From: Nitrosomonas sp.
GTDB lineage: Bacteria > Pseudomonadota > Gammaproteobacteria > Burkholderiales > Nitrosomonadaceae
Direction: 5' to 3'
Length of the DNA: 64,000 nt
Assembly: GCF_024282095.1 (NCBI RefSeq)
Contig: NZ_JAMWZS010000009.1
Coordinates: 19,305 to 83,304, forward strand
The stretch's first letter is position 1. The number at the start of each line of letters is the position of its first letter. A program made the translations under genes and the position numbers. The notes beneath the pieces were generated by a model. It worked only from the letters and a program-made list of their open reading frames with translations, did not search any database and was not told the origin of the DNA. Below are positions 1 to 9,400 of this stretch, piece by piece.

Positions 1-37
1 TATCAAAACCAATGATAAGCTTGTCGATAGTAACCAT
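1..37 (-). CDS. 5' end of a gene, probably coq7 (ubiquinone biosynthesis hydroxylase), cut by the window edge
   Basis: An ATG read on the minus strand at 37 opens a frame that runs off the left edge and gives MVTIDKLIIGFD. Betaproteobacterial Coq7, a di-iron demethoxyubiquinone hydroxylase, commonly starts with a similar short helix containing LII and FD. Only twelve residues are visible, so the name is a guess from resemblance. Confidence 0.4.
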   Translation of the reverse strand, partial: MVTIDKLIIGFD

Positions 38-205
38 AATCTATTAAAAATGAATGATGAATATAGGCGCTCATTATAGACTGATATTCAAAAAATCAGC
101 CACCCTTTAGTACACAGAGGATTACTTACTGCTTTGCCAAATACTGTGTTGTATCAACAAGCTTCTATGAAATAAGCAACAGAATCACATAATCATTTGT
201 TTTCA

Positions 206-1492
206 CTATGATTCCAAGCCCATTTGCCTTGCCAGCAAAGTAACCGGATGCAGCACTTCAATATTTATTTTTTTCTCATACAAACCATTGGCAATATGCA
301 TGGAGCAACCAATATTAGAAGTAACCAGGTACTTGGCATCACCTGCCACCAGGGCGGATATCTTATCATCCAGCAACATGCTTGCGATTTCAGGTTGATC
401 CATAAAATAACTTCCCGCGGCACCACAGCATTGATCATTACCCGCCAACGGCACTGCCTGCGCACCCGGTATCCGCGCAATCAACTGATACGGATATATT
501 TGATCATGCAATACATTACGCAAACTGCATGGATCATGCACCAGAATTTTTTGCGGCAATGGCGCTATTTTCACACTTTCCCATCCCTCGGCTTCAATCA
601 GAAATTTGCTGATGTCTGTAATCCGGCTATGGCCATCAGCCACTTCAGATTCAAGCAGCTGCACACCACACCCCGATGCAGTACTGATTATTGCACTGAC
701 ATTCAGCGCAGCAAAAGCTGCTTTATTTTGTTTTGCCAATGCAGCAGCCTGCTCTAGCCCGCCACTATGCTGATGTAGCGCACCACAGCAAGTTTGATTG
801 GATGGAACATGAACGGTATAACCCAGACGATTTAATACATAAATGCTTGCATTCAATGTTGCGACATCGGTTATCCGCGCCACACAGCCCAGAAATAAAG
901 CGACCTCACCTCGTTTTTCTCCTTTCGCAGGATAAACTTTCGCCCAGGTATTGCTAATCATGCGATTTCCATCTGTGGTTGCCGCATAGGGAAATTCAAC
1001 TCGAGGCAGTTGTGCAATAAATTTAAATAATCTGTTTTTCTCCAGCAGATTAAATTTTAACAACCATCGTAACAAACCATTTTTCTGCAAAAAAGAAAGC
1101 AATTGCCGCAATTGCACCATGCGTGCAGACTTCGTCAGCAATAGCATTCGCAATAATATTTTTATATTTACATTTTGGCTCGACGTAGAGGATCTTGATT
1201 GATCTGCAATCAGAACACGAGCTTCATCAATTAAATGCCCATAAGCAACATGATTAGGGCACACTGCTTCACAAGCCCGGCACGTTAGGCAACGATCCAT
1301 GTGCTGAATAAATTTTTTATTCAGTGGAATGCGCTCATTAGCAACCCCACTCATCAAAGCAATGCGCCCACGCGGGGAATCAGCTTCTGATTTCAACAAG
1401 CGATAAGTTGGGCAATGCGGCAAACACAGACCGCAAGAAACACATTGATTTGACTCAGCAATAATAAAATCCTTAGAGACCTCTGAAGACAA
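206..1492 (-). CDS. glcF: Glycolate oxidase iron-sulfur subunit GlcF
   Basis: Iron-sulfur subunit of the GlcDEF glycolate dehydrogenase, which oxidises glycolate to glyoxylate at the membrane and passes electrons to quinone. The 428-residue protein has two ferredoxin-type 4Fe-4S clusters near the N-terminus (C17, C20, C23, C27 and C68, C71, C74, C78). These are followed by two cysteine-rich CCG domains (TCCGALHQHSGG around 235 and QCCGAAGSYF around 355), the standard order for the family. In an autotroph glycolate would come from RuBisCO oxygenation. GlcD and GlcE are not in the window; they may lie elsewhere. It is transcribed away from rpsP. Confidence 0.93.
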   Translation of the reverse strand: MSSEVSKDFIIAESNQCVSCGLCLPHCPTYRLLKSEADSPRGRIALMSGVANERIPLNKKFIQHMDRCLTCRACEAVCPNHVAYGHLIDEARVLIADQSRSSTSSQNVNIKILLRMLLLTKSARMVQLRQLLSFLQKNGLLRWLLKFNLLEKNRLFKFIAQLPRVEFPYAATTDGNRMISNTWAKVYPAKGEKRGEVALFLGCVARITDVATLNASIYVLNRLGYTVHVPSNQTCCGALHQHSGGLEQAAALAKQNKAAFAALNVSAIISTASGCGVQLLESEVADGHSRITDISKFLIEAEGWESVKIAPLPQKILVHDPCSLRNVLHDQIYPYQLIARIPGAQAVPLAGNDQCCGAAGSYFMDQPEIASMLLDDKISALVAGDAKYLVTSNIGCSMHIANGLYEKKINIEVLHPVTLLARQMGLES

Positions 1493-1572
1493 TTTAATTA
1501 ATCCTATGATAAAAATTCATGCTCAGATCTCCCCTTGCCAAGGAGAAATCAAAAACTTGATCAGTTTGCCAC

Positions 1573-1602
1573 TTGTCAATAATAAAGAAATTACTGTAAA
1601 AT
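1573..1602 (+). promoter_or_regulatory. Candidate sigma-70 promoter of the rpsP operon
   Basis: TTGTCA (1573-1578) and TAAAAT (1597-1602) lie 18 bases apart, about 50 bases before the rpsP start and in the gap between the divergent glcF and rpsP. The call rests on pattern alone. Confidence 0.45.
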
Positions 1603-1653
1603 TAAAGGTTCTTTGAAGACTTCTCGTGCAATTATAGGCTTATAGGCAAAAAT

Positions 1654-1920
1654 ATGGTTATTATTAGATTGGCAAGGGGCGGCGCTAAGAAACGCCCGTT
1701 TTTTAATATGGTTGTTGCAAATTCTCGTGATGCGCGCGATGGTCGATTTATAGAGCGCGTTGGTTTTTATAACCCAAGAGCTATTGGTGGCGAAGAAACG
1801 CTGCGCGTTCAACTGGATCGCATTACCTATTGGCAATCCAAAGGTGCGCAATTATCAGCAACAGCAAATCGACTGGTTAAGCAGTTTACTGTTAATAGCA
1901 CAGCACCTAAAAATAGCTAA
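1654..1920 (+). CDS. rpsP: 30S ribosomal protein S16
   Basis: Small-subunit ribosomal protein that helps assemble the 5' domain of 16S rRNA. The 88-residue sequence opens [17 protein letters not shown], the near-invariant S16 N-terminus, and keeps the NPR and IERVGFYNP regions. It is the first gene of the conserved rpsP-rimM-trmD-rplS operon, which ends at the terminator at 3731. Confidence 0.98.
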   Translation: MVIIRLARGGAKKRPFFNMVVANSRDARDGRFIERVGFYNPRAIGGEETLRVQLDRITYWQSKGAQLSATANRLVKQFTVNSTAPKNS

Positions 1921-1945
1921 AGTTAACACAAACCAACAGTCGACC

Positions 1946-2464
1946 ATGCCAATGGTGATAATGGGGCATGTTATTGGCCCTTTTGGTGTTCATGGTTGGA
2001 TTAAAGTTCTCCCTTACACTGAGTATGCTGACGGATTAATGGAATATCCATCATGGTGGCTGAGTAAAGAAAATAGTGAATGGCAAGAAGTGCAAGTTGT
2101 GGCAGGTTACAGTAATGGTAATGCTTTAAACGCACAATTAAAGGAATATACCGACCGCACACAGGCTCTCAAGCTGAAAGGAATGCAAATAGCCATTCCA
2201 CGCGATCAATTACCCGCTCTGCCAGAAGAAGGAGAATGCGGTTACTATTGGTCAGACTTGATTGGCACCGATGTATTCAATCTAAACAATGAGAACCTTG
2301 GTAAAGTCGCAGGATTGTTTGAAACTGGCGCGAACGATGTTTTACGCGTACAAAGTATAGATAAAGAAAAAAAAGAAATCCTCATTCCTTTTATTGAACA
2401 AGTTATCGTAAAAGTCGATTTGAAGCTTTCTCGGATCATAGTTGACTGGGGTATAGATTATTAA
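1946..2464 (+). CDS. rimM: Ribosome maturation factor RimM
   Basis: Assembly factor that binds S19 and helps mature the 30S head. The ATG at 1946 is chosen because the protein then begins [18 protein letters not shown], the usual RimM N-terminus, 25 bases after rpsP. The same frame is open upstream but there overlaps rpsP with no family similarity. The 172 residues comprise an N-terminal RimM barrel and a C-terminal PRC-type barrel ([13 protein letters not shown] onward), the normal size. Confidence 0.95.
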   Translation: MPMVIMGHVIGPFGVHGWIKVLPYTEYADGLMEYPSWWLSKENSEWQEVQVVAGYSNGNALNAQLKEYTDRTQALKLKGMQIAIPRDQLPALPEEGECGYYWSDLIGTDVFNLNNENLGKVAGLFETGANDVLRVQSIDKEKKEILIPFIEQVIVKVDLKLSRIIVDWGIDY

Positions 2465-2475
2465 GGTCATGGACA

Positions 2476-3246
2476 ATGCCTTTTGAATGTGACGTGATCA
2501 CATTATTTCCGGAAATGTTCAACGCCATCACTCAATATGGTGTAACAGGAAAGGCTAGCAGAAACACCGTCTTTCAACTTAATACCTGGAATCCTCGTGA
2601 CTTTACTCACGACAATTATCGTACTGTAGACGACAGTCCTTATGGCGGAGGACCAGGTATGGTAATGATGGCTCAACCGTTAGAAGATGCCATCATTCAA
2701 GCCAGAGCAAGACAAACCGCATTGGGTGTTGAGAAAACCAAAGTTATTTATCTGACACCACAAGGCAAACAATTGAATCATGCGTTGGTCAAGCAACTCA
2801 GCACCTTGCCGGGGTTTATTTTACTCTGCGGACGTTATGAAGGAATAGATGAGCGACTAATCATGCGCCAAGTAGACATGGAAATATCTATTGGGGATTA
2901 TGTAGTCTCAGGTGGTGAATTAGCTGCAATGGTATTAATTGATTGTGTTGTTAGACAAATTCCGGGTACATTAGGTGACCCGGAATCAGCAAATCAGGAC
3001 TCGTTTGTGGATGGTTTATTAGACTACCCACACTATACTCGACCTGAGTCGTATCAAGGCGATCATGTACCTGAAATACTGATGTCAGGCAATCATGCAC
3101 ATATAAACCGCTGGCGCTTACAGCAAACCATCGGTAGGACATGGCTCAAGCGACCTGATTTATTTGAGTTAAAATTTGCACACGGCATGACGATAGAAGA
3201 AGAGAAACTGTTGGAAGAGTTTAAACAATCCTGTAAATCCAGGTAG
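2476..3246 (+). CDS. trmD: tRNA (guanine37-N1)-methyltransferase TrmD
   Basis: SPOUT-class methyltransferase that makes m1G37 next to the anticodon and prevents +1 frameshifting. The 256 residues carry the N-terminal [23 protein letters not shown] (about 50-63), the knot segment [11 protein letters not shown] and [13 protein letters not shown], and the C-terminal RPDLF tail. The length is normal, and the start lies 11 bases after rimM, consistent with translation coupling in the operon. Confidence 0.98.
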   Translation: MPFECDVITLFPEMFNAITQYGVTGKASRNTVFQLNTWNPRDFTHDNYRTVDDSPYGGGPGMVMMAQPLEDAIIQARARQTALGVEKTKVIYLTPQGKQLNHALVKQLSTLPGFILLCGRYEGIDERLIMRQVDMEISIGDYVVSGGELAAMVLIDCVVRQIPGTLGDPESANQDSFVDGLLDYPHYTRPESYQGDHVPEILMSGNHAHINRWRLQQTIGRTWLKRPDLFELKFAHGMTIEEEKLLEEFKQSCKSR

Positions 3247-3279
3247 AATCAGCAAAATAGGGAAGAAAAGGAAGGAAAT

Positions 3280-3705
3280 ATGAACTTAATTGAGCAATTA
3301 GAAGCTGAAGAGATAAAACGTCTGAACAAAGACATACCCAATTTCTCCTCCGGGGATACAGTGATTGTTAATGTCAACGTTGTTGAGGGAGACCGCAAGC
3401 GTGTACAAGCTTATGAAGGTGTCGTCATCGCCAAGCGCAACCGTGGCCTGAATTCAGCCTTCACAGTACGTAAAATTTCAAGTGGAGAAGGCGTAGAACG
3501 TACCTTTCAAACATATTCGCCATTGATAGCGAATATTGAAATTAAACGCCGAGGTGCAGTGCGTCGTGCAAAACTTTATTATCTTAGAAATCTTGCAGGA
3601 AAATCCGCTCGTATTCGTGAAAAATTACCGACTCGTGAAAGTAAAAATTTAGCGTCAGCCAAACAGCAAACTTCGACACAAGAAGCTTCTGAAGCTGCTA
3701 CCTAG
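3280..3705 (+). CDS. rplS: 50S ribosomal protein L19
   Basis: Large-subunit protein at the 30S-50S interface. The core ([20 protein letters not shown], then the [15 protein letters not shown] region) is typical, with a Ser/Ala/Thr-rich C-terminal extension after about residue 118. A strong ribosome-binding site (GGAAGAAAAGGAAGG) lies just before the ATG. It is the last gene of the operon, 26 bases before a strong hairpin terminator. Confidence 0.98.
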   Translation: MNLIEQLEAEEIKRLNKDIPNFSSGDTVIVNVNVVEGDRKRVQAYEGVVIAKRNRGLNSAFTVRKISSGEGVERTFQTYSPLIANIEIKRRGAVRRAKLYYLRNLAGKSARIREKLPTRESKNLASAKQQTSTQEASEAAT

Positions 3706-3730
3706 CAGAAAAATAAGTCATCCGAAAAAC

Positions 3731-3774
3731 AAAAAACCGTACGCCGTATTGTTAAATCAGTCGTACGGTTTTTT
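3731..3774 (+). terminator. Rho-independent terminator of the rpsP-rplS operon
   Basis: A perfect 13-bp inverted repeat (arms 3731-3743 and 3762-3774, core ACCGTACG/CGTACGGT) ends in a run of six T. It sits 26 bases after the rplS stop. The A-run on the other side could also stop transcripts of the convergent ArsC-like gene. Confidence 0.9.
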
Positions 3775-3839
3775 ATGCAACACAATGATTTTAATAATCA
3801 AACAGAATGAGAAATCAAGTAACAGAACAACCTTGTTAT

Positions 3840-4184
3840 TTATTTGAGTAGATCCAAGACATTCTCCGGCGGTCTACACAATTTAGCTTTGTCACCACGC
3901 ACTACGATTGGACGCTGCATCAAATCAGGATTCTCCACCATTGCTTTGATGATTTCATCATCCGATGCAGTACTTAAATTACGCGCCGATGGCTCATCCT
4001 TGCGCAACACATCATGCACCGACATATTGAGCTTCTGAATCAATTCTTGCAATTTATCAGTCGTTAAAGGTGCTTCATAATAATTAACTGATTCAAATTC
4101 CTCACCACTATCTTTTAACAACGATAGTGTTGCTCTACATTTACTGCATGTAGGCTTCTGATAGATAATTATTTTATCACTCAT
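3840..4184 (-). CDS. ArsC-family arsenate reductase-like protein
   Basis: A 114-residue thioredoxin-fold protein of the ArsC/Spx/YffB group. The N-terminal KPTCSKCR motif gives Cys13 with the CX3R arrangement (C13, R17) of glutaredoxin-linked arsenate reductases. The middle segment (RKDEPSARNL, about 61-70) and QRPIVV near residue 92 also fit. No ars regulator or efflux gene is nearby, so a stress or redox role is as likely as arsenate reduction. Confidence 0.8.
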   Translation of the reverse strand: MSDKIIIYQKPTCSKCRATLSLLKDSGEEFESVNYYEAPLTTDKLQELIQKLNMSVHDVLRKDEPSARNLSTASDDEIIKAMVENPDLMQRPIVVRGDKAKLCRPPENVLDLLK

Positions 4185-4284
4185 AACACAACACTCTCTG
4201 ATTTATACCGGTTCAAATCAATTCTTTGATTCAAAGTAAGTACATTTTAATTATTGGCACTTACAACAAGGCAAAAATATATGC

Positions 4285-4800
4285 TTATTTCACGCCACAT
4301 TCAGATGAAATGGCTTTATAAGCAGATGATGATCCATTCAGTCCGAAAGTATCCACTGTTTCCGTCCCACGCGCTGATGCGCCCTTGACTACCAGAGAAC
4401 TTCCACGTTTTATTGCATCCGTTATTTTATTGTCGGTCGACTCATCCGGAGCCCAAGCCGAATCATCCTGAGTAAAAAGACGAAAATTCTGATTATTGAC
4501 TGTCACTGTCGCTTCACTACCAGGCTTGTACGAATAACCGGCAATATAGCTAAAGACATTTTTACTTTTCTCCGCTGGCCGGTGCGTTACCAAAACAAAT
4601 ACATCGCCTCGTTTTGTGTAATTACCCGAAGTTTTTTTGGGCTGACTCACCATATAGCAAACTTTATTATTGTTCTCCACAAACATATAGGCCGCCCAGT
4701 CACCATGTTCGCCAATCAATTTTGGCTCGGTAGCCTGAGCTGAGTTACACAACATAAGAATAGCGCTAGAAATTATTAATTGTTTAAATTTGAGCTTCAT
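4285..4800 (-). CDS. IalB-family (invasion-associated locus B-like) secreted protein
   Basis: A 171-residue protein with a clear Sec signal peptide (Lys-rich start, hydrophobic core, cleavage probably after AQA near residue 23). The remainder matches the IalB pattern: WAAYMFVENNNKVCYMVSQP followed by repeated short beta segments and one C-terminal cysteine (SECGVK). The cysteines at about residues 48 and 169 could form a disulfide. Probably a periplasmic beta-rich protein of unknown role; the family name reflects a Bartonella study and does not imply virulence here. Confidence 0.7.
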   Translation of the reverse strand: MKLKFKQLIISSAILMLCNSAQATEPKLIGEHGDWAAYMFVENNNKVCYMVSQPKKTSGNYTKRGDVFVLVTHRPAEKSKNVFSYIAGYSYKPGSEATVTVNNQNFRLFTQDDSAWAPDESTDNKITDAIKRGSSLVVKGASARGTETVDTFGLNGSSSAYKAISSECGVK

Positions 4801-4869
4801 TTCGGAAACCTTCAGAATTAGGGGTACGGCATTATTACTCTACAGTGCTCTTACGACCTACAGTCACAA

Positions 4870-5124
4870 TTAACAGCCCTCCATTTTGTAAATATAAAAA
4901 CCGCTCTTGTTAATCTCATCGATGACATTTTCCGGAGCGCCTTGACTATGACAGAAACTACATTCCTTACTCGTCACGATTGCGTCACTTTCACCAATAG
5001 AAGTCAGCCATTGTTTTGCATATTCAACAGCTTTCTGATCATCTTTCACCGCGGTAAAAACATCAAAGTGCATCGTATGCCCATCTTTAGCTTTAACATA
5101 AGTATCATAAACATGAATTTGCAT
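4870..5124 (-). CDS. DUF2024 family protein
   Basis: A compact 84-residue soluble protein opening MQIHVYDTYVKAKDGHTMHF, the recognisable DUF2024 start. Three cysteines occur, two in ECSFCHSQG (about 54-62) and one at the C-terminus. A ribosome-binding site (AGGAAAT) precedes the start. No function is established for the family and the neighbours do not suggest one. Confidence 0.7.
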   Translation of the reverse strand: MQIHVYDTYVKAKDGHTMHFDVFTAVKDDQKAVEYAKQWLTSIGESDAIVTSKECSFCHSQGAPENVIDEINKSGFYIYKMEGC

Positions 5125-5290
5125 AATATTTCCTTAGAAAATCAATCATAACCAATAACACGCTCGTCACAGCAAGTTATTTTACAAATCAGATGTAACT
5201 ATACCAATTAATCAATTGTACCGCCATGAGAATCACATAGCCCATCATGCTTCCGGCAACTGAATATGCTTTGTCTAGCGCGACTTAGCG

Positions 5291-5938
5291 CTATTTTTTT
5301 CTAGCGACAATCACGCCATCACGAACTGGGTTAATAAATGCATCGAATTCTGAATCATTAAAAATCAGTCGATTATGTTCCACAATTGCTTCCGTTGAAC
5401 CTAATACCGCATCAATATAGTTCTCCATAGCAACACGGCCATGCCACAAGGCATTATCAGCAATATAAAGCCCCCCTGAACGAATGCGATTTCTGGCCAT
5501 TTGCCAAATCTCCGGATAAGCATCTTTATCTACATCGTTATAACAAATATCAAACAAGCCATCCGTTTGCGCAAAAACATCCTGTGCCAGGCCTACACGA
5601 AATTCTGTGCGCTGCCATAAATCAACCGCAGCAAGATATTTCTCCGCACGTTCGCGATTTGCTGCATCAGCATCACTGCACATGACACATCCATCAGCAC
5701 CGACCGCCTTAGCGAACCAGTACGCCGAATAACCAAAACCACTGCCAAATTCAAATACCCGCTTTGCGTTAATCATTTTGGCCTGAGTTTCAAGAAAAAT
5801 ACCGACCAAGCGATTAACAATCGGAAAATCTCTCAGTCGTGCAAATTCTTCCATCTCGATGAGAACAGGATGATCAGTATGCGTTAACAAGCTGCGCATA
5901 TAGTCTTCAATGACCGGAGATTGAATACCATCACTCAT
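5291..5938 (-). CDS. O-methyltransferase, class I SAM-dependent (family 3)
   Basis: A 215-residue Rossmann methyltransferase. Motif I is VFEFGSGFGYSAYWFAK (about 61-77), motif II is CSDADAANRERAE, and the metal/substrate motif is FDICYNDVDKDAYPE, with IADNALWHG after it. This matches the catechol or caffeoyl-CoA type O-methyltransferase family. It is the last gene of the minus-strand surface-polysaccharide run, so a sugar or small-molecule substrate is possible; the substrate cannot be read from the sequence. Confidence 0.82.
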   Translation of the reverse strand: MSDGIQSPVIEDYMRSLLTHTDHPVLIEMEEFARLRDFPIVNRLVGIFLETQAKMINAKRVFEFGSGFGYSAYWFAKAVGADGCVMCSDADAANRERAEKYLAAVDLWQRTEFRVGLAQDVFAQTDGLFDICYNDVDKDAYPEIWQMARNRIRSGGLYIADNALWHGRVAMENYIDAVLGSTEAIVEHNRLIFNDSEFDAFINPVRDGVIVARKK

Positions 5939-5980
5939 ACCTTCTCTCTATCAATAAATAGCAAATCAAAGCGGAATTAT

Positions 5981-6988
5981 TCACTTTGTAGCCATCAATA
6001 CACATTCTTCACCTGAGTTTTTATCTGCCCGAAAAACCCAACTGGCCGCAATTTGGAACCAGAATCCTCGCAAAATATCGCGAATCGTCACTAACCTATG
6101 CCCATCTTTAGTTGTTACTTTCTTCGATGATAAGCTGTTTTGACCAATGCCATCCGCACCGACAGGCGTCGTCCAACAATGTTGATGGCTAAAGCCCGCT
6201 TGTTGTGAAATTTGCATCAATGTTGCGCAGGTAAATAAATGCAGATGCCTCGGCGGCTCAAGGCCACGCCAGACTGCACCAAATTTACGGTGACCATAGC
6301 TTGCAGTGTTGGGAGTCAGCAATACCAATAAGCCATTCTTTTTCAGAATACGATTGCAAACGGTTAATAAGGCAACGGGGGCATGCACATGCTCAATCAC
6401 ATGACTCATAACCACCACATCATATTCTGCGGTTATTTCCATCGTCTCAAGCGGCCCCGTATGCACGTCAATGCCTCTGGTTTTGCGCACATATTCGGAA
6501 GCAATCGGATCAATCTCCTGCCCCGTAACTTCCCAGCCCAATGCCTGCAGCCGCGTTAATCGTTTGCCATTACCGCAACCCACTTCCAGCAATCGGCCTG
6601 GCGGCATCTTATCCAGATACATACATTTGTAACGCCGGCGCTCAGCACGCAAACCCAGCATCATAATACTCAGTGTATGCAGGATGGCGCGGACCACACG
6701 TGCCGATCGCGTTTGTTGCGCATCACTTGCTTGACCGTGTGTATAGTAACGCTGATAAGCTTTACCAATTTCACTGGGCGTTGGTCTTGGATCCAACCAG
6801 ACAAGACCACACTTAGGGTCAGAGCACTTCTTTAAAGTCCATTCACCGGGTGAACCAAAAAGATAGTCCACCAAATTGCGATAAAGTAACTCGCCCTGTC
6901 TGCCACATAAATAGCAAACCGGCTTAGTTTCCGTACCAATTTGATCAGATTGCACCGTATCCTTGTTCACATCCGATAAATCTTGCAT
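5981..6988 (-). CDS. Class I SAM methyltransferase with N-terminal zinc ribbon
   Basis: A 335-residue protein with an N-terminal four-Cys zinc-ribbon-like stretch (CYLCGRQG near residue 25 and the CSDPKCG segment near 55). A Methyltransf_23 domain follows (LLEVGCGNGKRL about 135-146, then VVVMSHVIEHVHAP). This layout is common in O-antigen and exopolysaccharide clusters, where such enzymes methylate sugars or the glycan end. It lies between the O-methyltransferase and the polymerase/ligase, on the same strand. Confidence 0.8.
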   Translation of the reverse strand: MQDLSDVNKDTVQSDQIGTETKPVCYLCGRQGELLYRNLVDYLFGSPGEWTLKKCSDPKCGLVWLDPRPTPSEIGKAYQRYYTHGQASDAQQTRSARVVRAILHTLSIMMLGLRAERRRYKCMYLDKMPPGRLLEVGCGNGKRLTRLQALGWEVTGQEIDPIASEYVRKTRGIDVHTGPLETMEITAEYDVVVMSHVIEHVHAPVALLTVCNRILKKNGLLVLLTPNTASYGHRKFGAVWRGLEPPRHLHLFTCATLMQISQQAGFSHQHCWTTPVGADGIGQNSLSSKKVTTKDGHRLVTIRDILRGFWFQIAASWVFRADKNSGEECVLMATK

Positions 6989-7039
6989 GACTACTCCACG
7001 CTTTATTAATCCGCAATCAGTTTAAAACACCACAAATAA

Positions 7040-8212
7040 TTAACACAACCTTCTTTGCCAACTGACAGCAACTGCAGTGATCATCAGTAATAAAATCTGA
7101 GCCTTGCTAAAAATAATAAACGCATCCGTCAGTCCTGCCACAAAAATATAACTCAATAAACCAGCCCCCAGTATGCTTAACTGATTTTCCTTGAATATTT
7201 GATACCAACCCCGGAATAGCAGTAGCAAAGCCATTAGACCCAGGATGCCGATATGCATCGCAATTTCAATCCAATCATTATGATAGTGGGAGGTTTCCTG
7301 AAACTGCGGCAGGTTTTGGTAAATACCATTCTTGTAGGTCAGAATCGTGCGCTCAAAATAACGCTCAGGCACCCCGGTTCCATGACCCAATAATGGGCGC
7401 TCAATAATGCCATGTACGCCCACATCCCACATAGCCAGCCGATATCCCAAACTGGAGCTGTAGTTACCTTGTTGTAACAACTCGATATCATTTTTTACCT
7501 GAGACCATCTATCCTGAAAAACCGGACTGTTAGCAGCAAAAATCGCAGCGATCAAAAACACAGCTGCAGCAATGCCCATGAATTTCTTAATATCCACTTG
7601 ATAGCGCAAGAAAAATAAACACAGCATAGCAACCAGCGTTGCAACCAGAAGCACTCTACCGCCTTGATGAAATTGCATCCACAATAATGCAAGCGCAACA
7701 ATCCACAATATTATTTTCAGCGCCATTGATTGCTTCAAACTCGCCAGATAAGTGACCACTACGACACCTATCCCAAGCATCGCTGAGAAACTCAGGTAAG
7801 ACATTCCCAGGGCTGGTACACCCTGCTCCCCCTTAACCAGCCAGTAATAAAGGCCCAGCGCTAAAACACCCAGATAGCCCAGCACAAGCGCGCCTATCAC
7901 CCACGGCAGACGCGCTTTATTCAGAAGCGCGTAGAAAGGAATAAAAATCAGCAGAATAAAGTACTTCAACCACTTCATCCTGCCATCATCGGGTAACTCA
8001 CCCCATAACAACCCTAGCAGCAGCAACGCACATAGCAGAAGAATGGCTTGTACAAATGGTTCTTTGATGACCTGATCAAATCGGTATAAGCCGCCATCCA
8101 TCAACCAGGCTATGCCTAACAATGGAAAAGAAATAAAATTCAAACCGCCACGCCAGAATCCCACGCAGATAAAAATCAGCGACAATCTGATAAACAACTC
8201 GCGCCATGTCAT
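7040..8212 (-). CDS. O-antigen ligase / polymerase (Wzy_C-type integral membrane protein)
   Basis: A 390-residue, strongly hydrophobic protein with roughly ten predicted membrane segments and one large periplasmic loop (about 230-310). That loop carries GHGTGVPERYF and SHYHNDWIEIAMHIGILGL, the hallmark of WaaL/Wzy enzymes that transfer or polymerise lipid-linked glycans at the outer face of the inner membrane. Ligase and polymerase cannot be told apart by reading. Confidence 0.82.
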   Translation of the reverse strand: MTWRELFIRLSLIFICVGFWRGGLNFISFPLLGIAWLMDGGLYRFDQVIKEPFVQAILLLCALLLLGLLWGELPDDGRMKWLKYFILLIFIPFYALLNKARLPWVIGALVLGYLGVLALGLYYWLVKGEQGVPALGMSYLSFSAMLGIGVVVVTYLASLKQSMALKIILWIVALALLWMQFHQGGRVLLVATLVAMLCLFFLRYQVDIKKFMGIAAAVFLIAAIFAANSPVFQDRWSQVKNDIELLQQGNYSSSLGYRLAMWDVGVHGIIERPLLGHGTGVPERYFERTILTYKNGIYQNLPQFQETSHYHNDWIEIAMHIGILGLMALLLLFRGWYQIFKENQLSILGAGLLSYIFVAGLTDAFIIFSKAQILLLMITAVAVSWQRRLC

Positions 8213-8278
8213 ATTAGTTTGTATGAAATCAATCGGTTGATATTTTTACTTCGCTGCTAACACTGCTAAATTGGACAC

Positions 8279-9394
8279 TTATTCCGGATGTCGTTTGGAA
8301 ATATCTTGCCTGGATACAGACTCGATTGATCCATCTTTCTGAGAATCTGAGCGTCGTGCTGCTAATTCAAACTGTCTTTTTTCCATTTTCATATCATCCA
8401 GTTTACGCATATGGACAAACAGTGCTAATAACATGCGTAGCACGATTGAAACGCCCGGCAGAATCCACACCGCAGCAATGCGTTTATCCTCGCGTGACCA
8501 ACCGCGCAGCATCAATTTCATGATTATTCTGAAACTTGCCGCGCTGTTGCGCATCTGCAGGCAAGATAACTGAGGTAATGGCACGGGCGTCAGCCAATGA
8601 ATACCGCCGCCTTGCCGCAACACATGTTCGATCGAATCAGCGAGCTGAGCCGGCAAATCGGTCAGCGTATAGTGCCCTGACACCAGCAGGATATTTTGGC
8701 GCGCTTCCGGATAACGCGATAGGTACAAGTCACGATTACGCTGCGCCAATAACCGGTAGGTTTGTCCGCGCCCGAATGATGCGCCGCCCGCATGACGGAT
8801 ATGAGCGTCCGGATGCACACCCATGTGCCACCCTTGTTGATCCAGCCGGCGTCCCAAATCCGTGTCCTCAAAATAGCCCCGACCAAATTGTGCGTCAAAT
8901 CCACCCAGCGCAACAAATAGATTGCGTCGGATTAAAAAAGCGTAGCCTTGAAAGCGATAGGTAGCAATATATCCACCAGGCCGCCGCACGTAACGTTCAA
9001 GACGATGCTTGGCAAAATTGTCAACGGCAGGACTGATCACTGCTAATTGCGGATCAGCCGCAAAAGCCTCGCACAATATTGGCAAGAAATTTTCATGAAT
9101 CTCTGTGTCTGAATTGAGTACCAATACCAGGTCAGCATCAGAGCGCGCAATCGCTTCATTGACCGATTTGCCGTACCCTTGATTTTCAGGCGCGTGATGA
9201 ATATGCAACTGCCGGTAAGACAAGCCATCGAGCATTGCGCCGGTTTCAGCGCCTGATGCGTCATCCTGAACGTAAATAGTCCTGATCGACTGACCAAGAT
9301 AGGTTACAACTGAATCAATGCAACGCTTGGTCAACGCCGACGCATTATAAACCGGGATAATGACATCAACAGACGGTGCAACGGACTCATTCAT
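8279..9394 (-). CDS. Glycosyltransferase family 2
   Basis: A 371-residue GT-A fold enzyme. The N-terminal DVIIPVYNAS (about 9-18) and QDDASGAE, the metal-binding LNSDTE (DxD-like, about 93-98), and the acceptor-side GGFDAQFGRGYFEDTDLGRR (about 165-184) define GT2. Hydrophobic stretches near residues 305-325 suggest membrane contact. It ends close to the polymerase gene and starts 6 bases after the FkbM gene stop, so the two are probably cotranscribed. Confidence 0.88.
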   Translation of the reverse strand: MNESVAPSVDVIIPVYNASALTKRCIDSVVTYLGQSIRTIYVQDDASGAETGAMLDGLSYRQLHIHHAPENQGYGKSVNEAIARSDADLVLVLNSDTEIHENFLPILCEAFAADPQLAVISPAVDNFAKHRLERYVRRPGGYIATYRFQGYAFLIRRNLFVALGGFDAQFGRGYFEDTDLGRRLDQQGWHMGVHPDAHIRHAGGASFGRGQTYRLLAQRNRDLYLSRYPEARQNILLVSGHYTLTDLPAQLADSIEHVLRQGGGIHWLTPVPLPQLSCLQMRNSAASFRIIMKLMLRGWSREDKRIAAVWILPGVSIVLRMLLALFVHMRKLDDMKMEKRQFELAARRSDSQKDGSIESVSRQDISKRHPE

Positions 9395-9400
9395 ACGAAT